DNA of 64,000 nucleotides from the NCBI GenBank assembly GCA_944387315.1, contig CALXEL010000116.1, positions 1 to 64,000 on the forward strand, read 5' to 3'. The notes beneath the pieces are model-generated. The model saw only the letters and a list, made by a program, of their open reading frames with translations, was not told where the DNA came from and made no database searches. Every line of letters starts with the position of its first letter. The first letter of the stretch is position 1. Below are positions 51,798 through 60,397 of the stretch, one piece after another. Both the position numbers and the translations under genes were made by a program. Origin of the DNA: an uncultured Clostridia bacterium. GTDB lineage: Bacteria > Bacillota > Clostridia > Oscillospirales > Ruminococcaceae.

Positions 51798-52102
51798 GTT
51801 ACAAAAAAGCGTGCGAAGTAAATGAGACCATCACCTGGCATGACATTACCCCCGGTGGCGATGTCTATGAGGGCGGCACCTCCAAGCTGGTCAATACCGG
51901 TGACTGGAGAACTATGATTCCGACCTTTATTGCGGACAAGTGCAAACATTGTATGCTCTGTGTACCTGTCTGCCCCGACAGCGCCATCCCCGTAAAGGAC
52001 GGCAAACGTCTGGATTTCGATTTTATGCACTGCAAAGGCTGTGGTGTATGCTATAAAGTATGTCCGTTTGGTGCCATTACCTTTGGCAAAGAAGAGAAGT
52101 AG
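51794..52102 (+). CDS. porD: 2-oxoacid:ferredoxin oxidoreductase, delta (ferredoxin) subunit
   Basis: 102-residue 2x[4Fe-4S] subunit that carries electrons from the thiamine centre to free ferredoxin. The two motifs are CKHCMLCVPVCPDSAIP and CKGCGVCYKVCPFGAI. An N-terminal extension of about 45 residues docks it on the other subunits, as in other POR delta chains. It lies between porG and porA in one operon. Confidence 0.94.
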   Translation: MSYKKACEVNETITWHDITPGGDVYEGGTSKLVNTGDWRTMIPTFIADKCKHCMLCVPVCPDSAIPVKDGKRLDFDFMHCKGCGVCYKVCPFGAITFGKEEK

Positions 52103-52114
52103 GAGGTGTACATA

Positions 52115-53296
52115 ATGGGAATCAGAGACAGACTGTCCGGCAACGAGGCTGTTGCCATCGCTATGAAACAAATTAACCCGGATGTTATGGGTGCGTTCCC
52201 CATTACACCCTCTACCGAAATTCCCCAGTATTTTTCCCAGTATGTTGCAAATGGTCAGGTAGATACCGAGTTTGTAGCTGTAGAGTCTGAGCACAGCGCC
52301 ATGTCCACCTGTATTGGTGCCGAGGCTGCTGGTGGACGTGCGGTAACCGCCACCTCTTCCTGTGGTTTGGCCCTTATGTGGGAGATGCTCTATGTAGCCG
52401 CTTCCGCCAGATTGCCTGTGACCCTGGCTTGTGTTAACCGTGCTCTCACCGGTCCTATCAACATCAACAATGACCACAGTGATTCTATGGGCGCCAGAGA
52501 CGCCGGCTGGATTCAGATTTACGCTGAGACCAACCAGGAGGCCTATGACAACTTTGTACAGGCCATGAGAATTGGTGAGCACAAGGATGTTCGCCTGCCT
52601 GTTATGGTTTGCCAGGATGGATTTATCACCAGCCACGCCATCGAGAACATCGAGCTGATCGAGGACGATCAGGTTAAGAAATTTGTAGGTGAGTACCACC
52701 CTGAAAACTACCTGCTGAAGAAAGAGAACCCCATGGCAGTAGGTCCCTACGACACTGCTGCTTACTATATGGAGCACAAGAAACAGCAGGCTGAGGCTAT
52801 GAAAAATGCCAAGGGCGTTATCCTGGAGATTGCCAAGGAGTTTGAGGCCCTGACCGGCAGACACTATGGTCTGTTTGAGGAACACATGATGGAGGACGCT
52901 GAGACCGCTATTGTCATCATTGGTTCCAGCGCCGGTACTGCCAAACAGGCAGTCAACGAGCTGCGTGCCCAGGGCAAAAAAGTGGGTCTGGTCAAGGTTC
53001 GTGTATTCCGTCCCTTCCCTATGCAGGAGATTGCCCAGGCTCTGTCCAAGGTAAAAGCAGTAGCTGTTATGGATAAGACCGAGAGCTTTTCTGCCTGTGG
53101 TGGTCCTCTCTTTGCGGAGACCCGTTCCGCCGCTTACGATCTGAAGAACCGTCCCGCCATGATTAACTATGTCTATGGCCTGGGCGGCAGAGACGTACGT
53201 GTAGAGGATATTGAGCATGTCTACGCTGAGCTGGATAAGATTGTCAAGACTGGCGAAACCGGCGAAGTATACAGACATCTGAGCGTAAGAGAATAG
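52115..53296 (+). CDS. porA: 2-oxoacid:ferredoxin oxidoreductase, alpha subunit
   Basis: 393-residue subunit with the pyrimidine-binding domain: GNEAVAIAMKQINPDVMGAFPITPSTEIP, FVAVESEHSAMSTCIGAEAAGGRAVTATSSCGLALMWEML, and a C-terminal transketolase-like domain (VKVRVFRPFPMQEI). The ATG at 52115 follows GTAGGAGGTG, with three extra in-frame codons upstream rejected. Beta follows after 12 bases. Confidence 0.95.
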   Translation: MGIRDRLSGNEAVAIAMKQINPDVMGAFPITPSTEIPQYFSQYVANGQVDTEFVAVESEHSAMSTCIGAEAAGGRAVTATSSCGLALMWEMLYVAASARLPVTLACVNRALTGPININNDHSDSMGARDAGWIQIYAETNQEAYDNFVQAMRIGEHKDVRLPVMVCQDGFITSHAIENIELIEDDQVKKFVGEYHPENYLLKKENPMAVGPYDTAAYYMEHKKQQAEAMKNAKGVILEIAKEFEALTGRHYGLFEEHMMEDAETAIVIIGSSAGTAKQAVNELRAQGKKVGLVKVRVFRPFPMQEIAQALSKVKAVAVMDKTESFSACGGPLFAETRSAAYDLKNRPAMINYVYGLGGRDVRVEDIEHVYAELDKIVKTGETGEVYRHLSVRE

Positions 53297-53308
53297 GAGG
53301 CGCGGCAA

Positions 53309-54238
53309 ATGGCTTACAATCTGAAAGAAGAAGTTCAGAAGCCGGAAAGACTTTCCGGCGGACATAGAATGTGCGCGGGCTGTGGCGCCCCAGTGGCTGT
53401 CAGAGGCGTTCTGCGTGCCCTCAACCCCGAGGATAAAGCTGTCATCGGTAGTGCTACCGGCTGTCTGGAGGTTTCCACCTTCCTGTACCCCTACACCGCC
53501 TGGCAGGATTCCTTCATTCACAGTGCGTTTGAAAACGCTGCCGCTACTATTGGTGGCGTAGAGGCCTGCTACAAGGTTCTCAAGAAAAAAGGCACTGTGG
53601 ACGAGACCTTTAAATTTATCGCTTTCGGCGGCGACGGCGGTACCTACGATATCGGTTTCCAGTCCCTCTCCGGCGCAATGGAGAGAGGTCATGACATGGT
53701 ATATGTCTGCTACGATAACGAGGCATATATGAACACTGGTATTCAGCGTTCTTCCTCCACTCCCCGGTTTGCTGATGCCACCACCTCTCCCGCTGGTAAG
53801 GTGATCCCCGGCAAGCCCCAGAACAAGAAGAACCTGACCGAGATTATGGCTGCCCACAACCTGCCCTATGTGGCTCAGACCACCTTTATTGGCAACTTTA
53901 AGGACCTCCACGAGAAGGCTCACAAGGCCATCTACACCCCCGGCGCCAACTTCCTCAACATTATGGCTCCCTGTCCCCGTGGCTGGAGATACCCCACCGA
54001 GGACCTGATGGAGATCTGTAAACTGGCGGTTGAGACCTGTGTATGGCCCCTGTATGAGGTAGAAAACGGCGTTTATACCCTCAACTATGAGCCCAAGAAC
54101 AAACTGCCTGTTGAGGAGTTCCTGAAGAAACAGGGCCGCTTTAAACACATGTTTGCCAAAGGCAACGAGTGGATGATCGAAGAGGCTCAGAAGTTTGTAG
54201 ATGAGAAGTGGGAAGCTCTTCTGAAAAAGTGCAGATAA
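53309..54238 (+). CDS. porB: 2-oxoacid:ferredoxin oxidoreductase, beta subunit
   Basis: 309-residue subunit with the thiamine pyrophosphate site GGDGGTYDIGFQSLSGAMERGHDMVYVCYDNEAYMNTG (GDG...N motif). Cysteines in HRMCAGCGAP and the Cys near residue 220 (MAPCPRGW) ligate the proximal [4Fe-4S] cluster. STPRFADATTSPAGKVIPGK is a conserved POR loop. It ends the porGDAB operon, 208 bases before ackA. Confidence 0.95.
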   Translation: MAYNLKEEVQKPERLSGGHRMCAGCGAPVAVRGVLRALNPEDKAVIGSATGCLEVSTFLYPYTAWQDSFIHSAFENAAATIGGVEACYKVLKKKGTVDETFKFIAFGGDGGTYDIGFQSLSGAMERGHDMVYVCYDNEAYMNTGIQRSSSTPRFADATTSPAGKVIPGKPQNKKNLTEIMAAHNLPYVAQTTFIGNFKDLHEKAHKAIYTPGANFLNIMAPCPRGWRYPTEDLMEICKLAVETCVWPLYEVENGVYTLNYEPKNKLPVEEFLKKQGRFKHMFAKGNEWMIEEAQKFVDEKWEALLKKCR

Positions 54239-54349
54239 ACTGTAAAACTTCCATTTGTTTTGTCAGTGACCCCTCCCGTATGGTGGGCCGGTTCTCTATT
54301 TGATTCACCCAATCAAAGCTGACAGGGATAAATGGGATGGATAACCCTT

Positions 54350-54410
54350 AGGGCGGCCTCGCCGCCTGAGGACAGGAGGAAAAGTCTCTGTTTCAGAGAC
54401 TTTTCTTTCT
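54350..54410 (+). terminator. Hairpins between porB and ackA
   Basis: A GC-rich hairpin (AGGGCGGC/GCCGCCT, about 54349-54367) is followed by an 11-bp stem (54380-54390 with 54394-54404) and a T-rich tail, which looks like a terminator. ackA probably has a separate or attenuated transcript. Confidence 0.65.
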
Positions 54411-54445
54411 ATCGCCAACTTTGACACAGGTAAGGAGAAAAACAG

Positions 54446-55639
54446 ATGAAAGTATTGGTTATCAACAGCGGAAGCTCCTCGCTGAAATATCAGCTGTATG
54501 ATATGTCCCAGGAAAAGGTTCTGGCCAAGGGACTTTGCGAGCGGATCGGCATTGACGGTGTACTCAAACATAAAGCTGGAGACAAGGAACAGTATGTGGT
54601 TAACCACACCATGAAGGATCACAACGACGCCATCAAACTGGTTATGGACATTCTGGTATCCAAGGAGCATGGTGTTATTGACAGCGTCAGCGAGATCGAG
54701 GCCTGTGGCCATCGTGTGGCCCATGGCGGCGAGTATTTCACCCAGTCGGCCATTATTGACGACAAGTGTCTGGAGGCAATTACTGACTGTATTGCTCTGG
54801 CGCCCCTCCACAACCCAGCTGCTGTTATGGGAATCAAGGCCTGCCAGAATGTAATGGGCAAGGATGTCAAGCAGGTGGCGGTATTCGACACTGCTTTCCA
54901 TCAGACCATGCCGGAAAAAGCCTTTTTCTATCCAGTACCCTATGAGATGTATGAGAAATACAAGGTGAGAAAATATGGCTTCCATGGTACCTCCCACCGG
55001 TTTGTAGCACAGCGGGCTGCGGCTATGCTGGGCAAGCCTCTGGAAGAGCTCAAGCTGATCACCTGCCATCTGGGCAACGGTTCTTCCATTGCCGCAGTGG
55101 ACGGTGGCCGCTGTGTGGACACCACTATGGGCTTCACCCCTCTGGATGGCCTGATTATGGGTACCCGTACCGGTTCTCTGGACCCAGCCATTGTCACCTT
55201 TATTATGGAAAAGGAAGGCTACTCCCCCAAGGAGATGAACGACTTTGTCAACAAGCGCTCCGGCCTGTTGGGTATTTCCCAGCTGAGCTCCGACCTGCGT
55301 GAGGTGGAGGAGGCTGCCAACCAGGGCAACCACAAGGCCCAGATCGCTTTGGATATCCTGTGTTACCAGATCAAGCGGTATATCGGTTCCTATATCGCCG
55401 CCATGGGTGGTGTAGATGGCATTGTGTTTACCGCCGGTATCGGTGAAAACAGCGCAACCGTCCGGGCCAAATCCCTGGAGGGATTGGAGAAGCTGGGCAT
55501 TGCCATCGACCCGGAGAAAAACCAGGTGCGGGGCAAAGAGGTCAATATCACCCGGGAGGGCTTCCCGGTACAGGTAATGATCATTCCCACCAACGAGGAG
55601 TGGGTTATTGCCAAGGACACAGTGAACCTGGTAGGCTAA
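54446..55639 (+). CDS. ackA: Acetate kinase
   Basis: Cytoplasmic ASKHA-fold kinase converting acetyl phosphate and ADP to acetate and ATP. The 397-residue protein has LVINSGSSSLKYQL, the HRVAHGGE segment with the catalytic Arg, FDTAFHQTMP with the catalytic Asp, YGFHGTSHRFV, CHLGNGSSIAAVDGG and FTAGIGENSATVR. Its position behind porGDAB joins oxidation of pyruvate to substrate-level phosphorylation; no phosphotransacetylase gene is in the window. AAGGAGAAAA precedes the ATG. Confidence 0.97.
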   Translation: MKVLVINSGSSSLKYQLYDMSQEKVLAKGLCERIGIDGVLKHKAGDKEQYVVNHTMKDHNDAIKLVMDILVSKEHGVIDSVSEIEACGHRVAHGGEYFTQSAIIDDKCLEAITDCIALAPLHNPAAVMGIKACQNVMGKDVKQVAVFDTAFHQTMPEKAFFYPVPYEMYEKYKVRKYGFHGTSHRFVAQRAAAMLGKPLEELKLITCHLGNGSSIAAVDGGRCVDTTMGFTPLDGLIMGTRTGSLDPAIVTFIMEKEGYSPKEMNDFVNKRSGLLGISQLSSDLREVEEAANQGNHKAQIALDILCYQIKRYIGSYIAAMGGVDGIVFTAGIGENSATVRAKSLEGLEKLGIAIDPEKNQVRGKEVNITREGFPVQVMIIPTNEEWVIAKDTVNLVG

Positions 55640-55717
55640 TATTGGTAAAGGAAGGCCATTGCTGCAAAGACACACTCACTCACAAAACAGCAGGGTTTCC
55701 TTATGATCGGGTATCCC

Positions 55718-55755
55718 CCTGGAAGGGCGGGATACCCGTATTTTTGTTGTTTATA
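55718..55755 (+). terminator. Intrinsic terminator after ackA
   Basis: 10-bp stem (55718-55727 with 55739-55748) followed by a T run. The rest of the 426-base spacer up to 56065 is AT-rich and holds the promoter of the next gene. Confidence 0.85.
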
Positions 55756-55893
55756 AATGGAAAGACCGAAACAACTGGTTTTTATGTTGGTTGTTTCAAG
55801 GACATTCTCCTTAAAAAGAGGCCAGGCATAAAATCCATCTTGCGCAAATCTTCTAAAATTGGCTATTTCATTGGAAAAAGAAGCATTTGTTTA

Positions 55894-55921
55894 TTGAAAA
55901 TTAATAATTTGTTGATATAAT
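55894..55921 (+). promoter_or_regulatory. Promoter of the activase operon
   Basis: TTGAAA (55894-55899), 16 bases, TATAAT (55916-55921), leaving a leader of about 140 bases. Confidence 0.7.
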
Positions 55922-56065
55922 CTGTATCAAGGATAGTTTGTGCACCTAAATACTTTTGGTATTTTCGGCATGTTTTTCCATATGGAAAAACAGTGCCGTT
56001 TTTATAAGCCGCAAATAGGCGGCGTTTACCCTGTGTCCCTGTTGGAAATGGAAAGGAGCAAGATT

Positions 56066-58978
56066 ATGCAGATTGGATTGGACATTGGTTCCACTACCAT
56101 CAAAGCGGTGGTATTGGATGCCCAGGGCCAATTGCTGTTTAAAACCTACCGCAGGCATTATTCTCAAATCACCGAGAATGCCATCAAGCTGTTGGAGGAG
56201 ATTCGTGATACCGTTTTAAAAGGGGAGCCGGCATCCCTCAGCATTACTGGATCGGCAGGTATGGGCCTGGCTGAGGGCTGTGACATCCCCTTTGTCCAAG
56301 AGGTATATGCCACCCGCTTGGCTGCTAACCGGCTGCTGCCTGGCACCGATGTGATTATCGAGCTGGGTGGGGAGGACGCGAAAATTGTCTTTCTCACCGG
56401 TGGGGTAGAGGCCAGGATGAACGGTTCCTGCGCAGGCGGAACTGGCGCCTTTATTGACCAGATGGCAACCTTGATGGATATTACCCCAGATGAGATGAAT
56501 ACCATTGCTCAGGAGAGCACCAAAACTTATACCATCGCCTCCCGGTGCGGGGTGTTTGCTAAAAGTGACATCCAGCCACTCCTCAACCAGGGGGCACTGA
56601 AAAGCGATATCGCCGCCAGTATCTTTTACGCGGTGGTTAACCAGACCATTGCCGGATTGGCTCAGGGCCGTCCTATTGCCGGCCAGGTGGTATATCTGGG
56701 TGGACCTCTTACCTTCCTGTCCCAGCTGCGCCACAGCTTTGACGTCACATTGGGCCTCACCGGAATCTGTCCGGAAAATTCCCTGTACTATGTGGCCATC
56801 GGCTCCACCTTGGGTGGGGGGGACCCAGTAGATATTGACCAGGTCATCGACCGGCTGGAGCACTACCGTCCCACCGAGGGTTACCATGCCATGGCTCCCC
56901 TGTTTGAAAACGAGGATGAGTATCAGGAATTTTTGGAGCGCCACAGCCGCAGCGTAGTGGAGACAGCTCAGCTGACCCCTGAGACCGGCAAGGTCTTTTT
57001 GGGGATTGATGCCGGCTCTACCACTGTAAAACTGGTGCTTATCGACCGGGAGGGAAGGCTGTTGCTCTCCCAGTACAGCCCCAACAGCGGCAACCCGGTG
57101 CCGTTGGTTCAGGCATTTTTGGAAAAGCTGTATGCCCAATACCCCTATGTGGAAATTGGGGGCGCCGCGGTCACCGGATATGGCGAGGATTTGATTCGCA
57201 ATGTCTTTAATGTGGACGACGGCATTGTGGAGACGGTGGCCCACTTTACCGCTGCCCGTAAGTTTATGCCGGATGTGGACTTTATCATCGACATCGGCGG
57301 CCAGGACATTAAGTGCTTTAAAATACATAACGGAGCCATAGACAACATCTTCCTCAACGAGGCCTGTTCCTCTGGCTGTGGTTCCTTTTTACAGACCTTT
57401 GCCAACGCTTTGGGTTATTCGGTAGAGGACTTCGCCAATCTGGGCATTCACGCTGACCACCCAGTGGATTTGGGTTCCCGGTGTACCGTCTTTATGAATT
57501 CTTCGGTGAAGCAGGCCCAGAAGGATGGGGCCTCCATTGAGAACATCTCCGCCGGACTGTCCATCAGCGTAGTGAAGAACGCCCTGTATAAGGTGATTCG
57601 TACCGCCTCTCCCAGCCAGCTGGGCCAGCACATTGTAGTACAGGGAGGAACCTTCCACAACGACGCGGTCCTGCGGGCCTTTGAGCAGGAGTTGGGGGTT
57701 TCGGTAATCCGTCCCAACATCGCGGGTCTCATGGGAGCCTATGGCGCCGCTCTTTATGCCCAGAGCCGCAAGCGTGACCACAGCGGCATTGTTTCCGCCC
57801 AGGAGTTGGCCAATTTTACCCATCAGGTACAGACCGTCCACTGTGGACTGTGCAGCAACAACTGCCAGCTCACTGTCAATATCTTTGGCGGCGGCCGCAA
57901 ATATATCAGCGGCAACCGTTGTGAGCGGCCGGTGACCAAACGGGTGACCGACGAGACTCTCAATCTGTATGAGTATAAGCGCAGACTGTTGGCCGGGTAC
58001 GGTTCTACCACCGGCCGGCGGGGAACAGTGGGCCTGCCGCTGGGGCTCAATATGCTGGAATTGCTGCCTTTCTGGCACCGTTTCTTTGGCTGTCTGGACA
58101 TCGGCGTGACAGTGTCTCCCTTCTCTGACCGGGAAATGTATCTCAAAGGCCAGGCCAGTATCCCCTCAGATACGGTATGCTTCCCTGCCAAGCTGCTCCA
58201 TGGCCATGTACAGACCCTGCTGGACGAGGGGCTGAATCTGATTTTCTATCCCTGTATGTCCTACAACTTTGATGAAGGGCTGGGAGATAATCACTATAAC
58301 TGCCCGGTGGTGGCCTACTATCCGGAAGTTTTGGCGGGCAATATGCCTGGCCTGCGCACTTCCCATCTGATTAAGGACTATTTAGGTCTCCACCAGCCAA
58401 AAGTTTTCCCGGAAAAAATACACCAGGGTTTGCTTCCCTATTTCCCCGATCTGACCCTCCATGAGGTCCGTCAGGCCGCTAAGGCCGCCTACCGGGAGTA
58501 CCAGCAGTATATGGAGAAGGTCCGTCAACAGGGGGATGTCATTATACAAAAGGCCCGGGCTCAGGGCCAGCGGATTATTGTATTGGCTGGCCGTCCCTAT
58601 CATGTGGATCCGGAACTCAACCATGGCATTGACAAATTGATTGCCAGCTTCGGTGTGGCGGTTATCACAGAGGACGCTGTCAGCCATAAGGTGGAAAAAT
58701 TCCCAACAAAGGTGCTCAACCAGTGGACCTACCACTCCCGGCTGTACGCTGCTGCCCGCTATGTGGGTACCCAGCCGGATATGAACCTGGTGCAATTGGT
58801 GTCCTTTGGATGCGGCGTGGACGCTATCACCACCGATGAGACCCGCTCGATTTTGGAGGACGCGGGCAAAATCTATACCCAGATTAAGATTGATGAGATC
58901 ACCAATCTGGGCGCTGTAAAAATCCGTCTGCGCAGCCTGCTGGCTGCCATTGACCAGCGGGAGGAGGAAGGAAGATGA
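56066..58978 (+). CDS. Tandem 2-hydroxyacyl-CoA dehydratase activase (BadF/BcrA-type ATPase) with DUF2229-like C-terminal region
   Basis: 970 residues. Two ASKHA ATPase domains (about 2-270 and 310-565) each carry GLDIGSTTIKAV / GIDAGSTTVKLV and the cluster cysteines: C122 (GSCAGGTGAFIDQM) and C161 (SRCGVF) in the first, C434 (EACSSGCGSF) and C473 (SRCTVF) in the second. Usual activases are homodimers sharing one [4Fe-4S] between identical subunits; here one chain could form the pseudo-dimer. A CxxCxxxC plus C619 site (593-600) leads to the C-terminal activase-related domain (about 600-970). It would use ATP to send very low-potential electrons to the partner encoded next, overlapping by four bases. 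Confidence 0.9.
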   Translation: MQIGLDIGSTTIKAVVLDAQGQLLFKTYRRHYSQITENAIKLLEEIRDTVLKGEPASLSITGSAGMGLAEGCDIPFVQEVYATRLAANRLLPGTDVIIELGGEDAKIVFLTGGVEARMNGSCAGGTGAFIDQMATLMDITPDEMNTIAQESTKTYTIASRCGVFAKSDIQPLLNQGALKSDIAASIFYAVVNQTIAGLAQGRPIAGQVVYLGGPLTFLSQLRHSFDVTLGLTGICPENSLYYVAIGSTLGGGDPVDIDQVIDRLEHYRPTEGYHAMAPLFENEDEYQEFLERHSRSVVETAQLTPETGKVFLGIDAGSTTVKLVLIDREGRLLLSQYSPNSGNPVPLVQAFLEKLYAQYPYVEIGGAAVTGYGEDLIRNVFNVDDGIVETVAHFTAARKFMPDVDFIIDIGGQDIKCFKIHNGAIDNIFLNEACSSGCGSFLQTFANALGYSVEDFANLGIHADHPVDLGSRCTVFMNSSVKQAQKDGASIENISAGLSISVVKNALYKVIRTASPSQLGQHIVVQGGTFHNDAVLRAFEQELGVSVIRPNIAGLMGAYGAALYAQSRKRDHSGIVSAQELANFTHQVQTVHCGLCSNNCQLTVNIFGGGRKYISGNRCERPVTKRVTDETLNLYEYKRRLLAGYGSTTGRRGTVGLPLGLNMLELLPFWHRFFGCLDIGVTVSPFSDREMYLKGQASIPSDTVCFPAKLLHGHVQTLLDEGLNLIFYPCMSYNFDEGLGDNHYNCPVVAYYPEVLAGNMPGLRTSHLIKDYLGLHQPKVFPEKIHQGLLPYFPDLTLHEVRQAAKAAYREYQQYMEKVRQQGDVIIQKARAQGQRIIVLAGRPYHVDPELNHGIDKLIASFGVAVITEDAVSHKVEKFPTKVLNQWTYHSRLYAAARYVGTQPDMNLVQLVSFGCGVDAITTDETRSILEDAGKIYTQIKIDEITNLGAVKIRLRSLLAAIDQREEEGR

Positions 58979-60309
58979 GTGAGCCCATTCGGGATAAAAA
59001 TGGCCGGATTCTCTTTACCAAAGAGATGAAAAAGACCCACACTATTCTGGTGCCCATGATGCTGCCCATCCACTTCGGTATGATTAAGAATGTGCTGCTC
59101 CACGAGGGATACCATGTGGAGCTGCTGCAAAACCAGGGGCCGGATGTGGTGCAGACCGGGCTGAAATATGTCCATAACGACACCTGTTATCCGGCGCTGC
59201 TGGTTATTGGCCAGCTGATCAATGCCCTGGACAGCGGAAAATATGACCTGGATCACACCGCTCTGATTATTACCCAGACGGGAGGAGGCTGCCGGGCTTC
59301 CAACTATATTCACCTGCTGCGTAAAGCCCTGGTCAAAGCAGGGTATGAAAATGTGCCGGTCATCTCCCTCAACCTGTCAGGGTTGGAGCGAAACAGCGGT
59401 TTTCACATTACCATCCCCATGATTCGCAAGATGGTGGCGGGCGCTGTCTACGGTGACCTGCTGATGCTGTTGAGCAACCAGACCCGTCCTTATGAGGTGG
59501 TGGCCGGGGAGACGGATACCCTGGTCTGGCAGTGGGTGGACCGGCTGTCGGCTCAGCTCAACCAAGGCAAGGGCTACAATATGAAAGCCCTGACCCAAAA
59601 TCTGGATGCCATCGCGGCGGATTTTTCCCAGATTATGCTCAACCGGGTTCCCAAGGTAAAGGTTGGGGTAGTGGGGGAGATTTATGTAAAATACTCTGCT
59701 TTGGGCAACAACCATCTGGAGGAATTCCTCCAAAGTCAGGATTGTGAGGTTATGGTGCCCGGCCTGTTGGGATTCGTTTTGTTTAAGACGGACAACCGGC
59801 TGGAAGATCACAAACTCTATGGCACTGGATTTTGGAAAAGCAAGGTCTGCGGCATCTTGATGAACTATCTGACCAAGATGGAAAACGCTTTGCGGCAGGC
59901 GGTTTTAAAGTATCCCCAATTTGTGTGCCCCACTCCCTATGCCCATATGAAAACCCTGGTCAAGGATATGATTGGTTATGGCAATAAAATGGGTGAGGGA
60001 TGGCTGCTCACCGCAGAAATGATGGAGCTGTTGGAGCAGGGGTACAAGAATATTGTTTGTACCCAGCCCTTTGGCTGCCTGCCCAACCATATCTGCGGCA
60101 AGGGCATGATTAACCAGATTAAGCTCCATGATCCCCAGGCCAATATTGTGCCCATTGACTACGATCCCAGCGCCACCAAGGTAAACCAGGAAAACCGGAT
60201 CAAGCTGATGTTGGCAGTGGCCCGGGAGGAACTGGCTGCCCAGCAGGAGCAGGCCAATCCATCTGCTCAGGTAACTGAGTCCCAGCGGGAGACCGTTTCT
60301 GTGGGATAA
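58975..60309 (+). CDS. 2-hydroxyacyl-CoA dehydratase subunit-like / double-cubane-type protein
   Basis: 444-residue partner of the activase, of the HgdB-like group (COG3581 type). It includes cysteines at HNDTCYPALLVIGQL, QTGGGCRASNYI, CPTPYAHMK, CTQPFGCLPNHICGKG, where Fe-S ligands are expected. In many genomes this part is fused to the C-terminus of the activase to make a protein of about 1400 residues; here the ATG overlaps the activase stop (ATGA). Related double-cubane cluster proteins reduce small, hard-to-reduce molecules; the substrate is unknown. There is no CoA-transferase or dehydratase alpha/beta pair nearby, arguing against a classical 2-hydroxyglutarate pathway. Confidence 0.86.
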   Translation: MSEPIRDKNGRILFTKEMKKTHTILVPMMLPIHFGMIKNVLLHEGYHVELLQNQGPDVVQTGLKYVHNDTCYPALLVIGQLINALDSGKYDLDHTALIITQTGGGCRASNYIHLLRKALVKAGYENVPVISLNLSGLERNSGFHITIPMIRKMVAGAVYGDLLMLLSNQTRPYEVVAGETDTLVWQWVDRLSAQLNQGKGYNMKALTQNLDAIAADFSQIMLNRVPKVKVGVVGEIYVKYSALGNNHLEEFLQSQDCEVMVPGLLGFVLFKTDNRLEDHKLYGTGFWKSKVCGILMNYLTKMENALRQAVLKYPQFVCPTPYAHMKTLVKDMIGYGNKMGEGWLLTAEMMELLEQGYKNIVCTQPFGCLPNHICGKGMINQIKLHDPQANIVPIDYDPSATKVNQENRIKLMLAVAREELAAQQEQANPSAQVTESQRETVSVG

Positions 60310-60328
60310 CAAAATTCGAGAGAATAGC

Positions 60329-60372
60329 AAACGCCCTCTGTCCGATATGTTTTTCGGACAGAGGGCGTTTTT
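60329..60372. terminator. Intrinsic terminator, likely bidirectional
   Basis: 17-bp perfect stem (60329-60345 with 60354-60370) and T run, between the activase operon and the converging symporter gene. Confidence 0.9.
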
Positions 60373-60397
60373 GCGGGACGGAGTAAAACGGAAAGGA

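Noticed and set aside
51734-54148. An 804-codon open frame on the minus strand
   Set aside because: It is the antisense shadow of porG-porD-porA-porB, which have clear homology, Shine-Dalgarno sites and tight spacing; the minus-strand product resembles nothing and lacks a ribosome-binding site.
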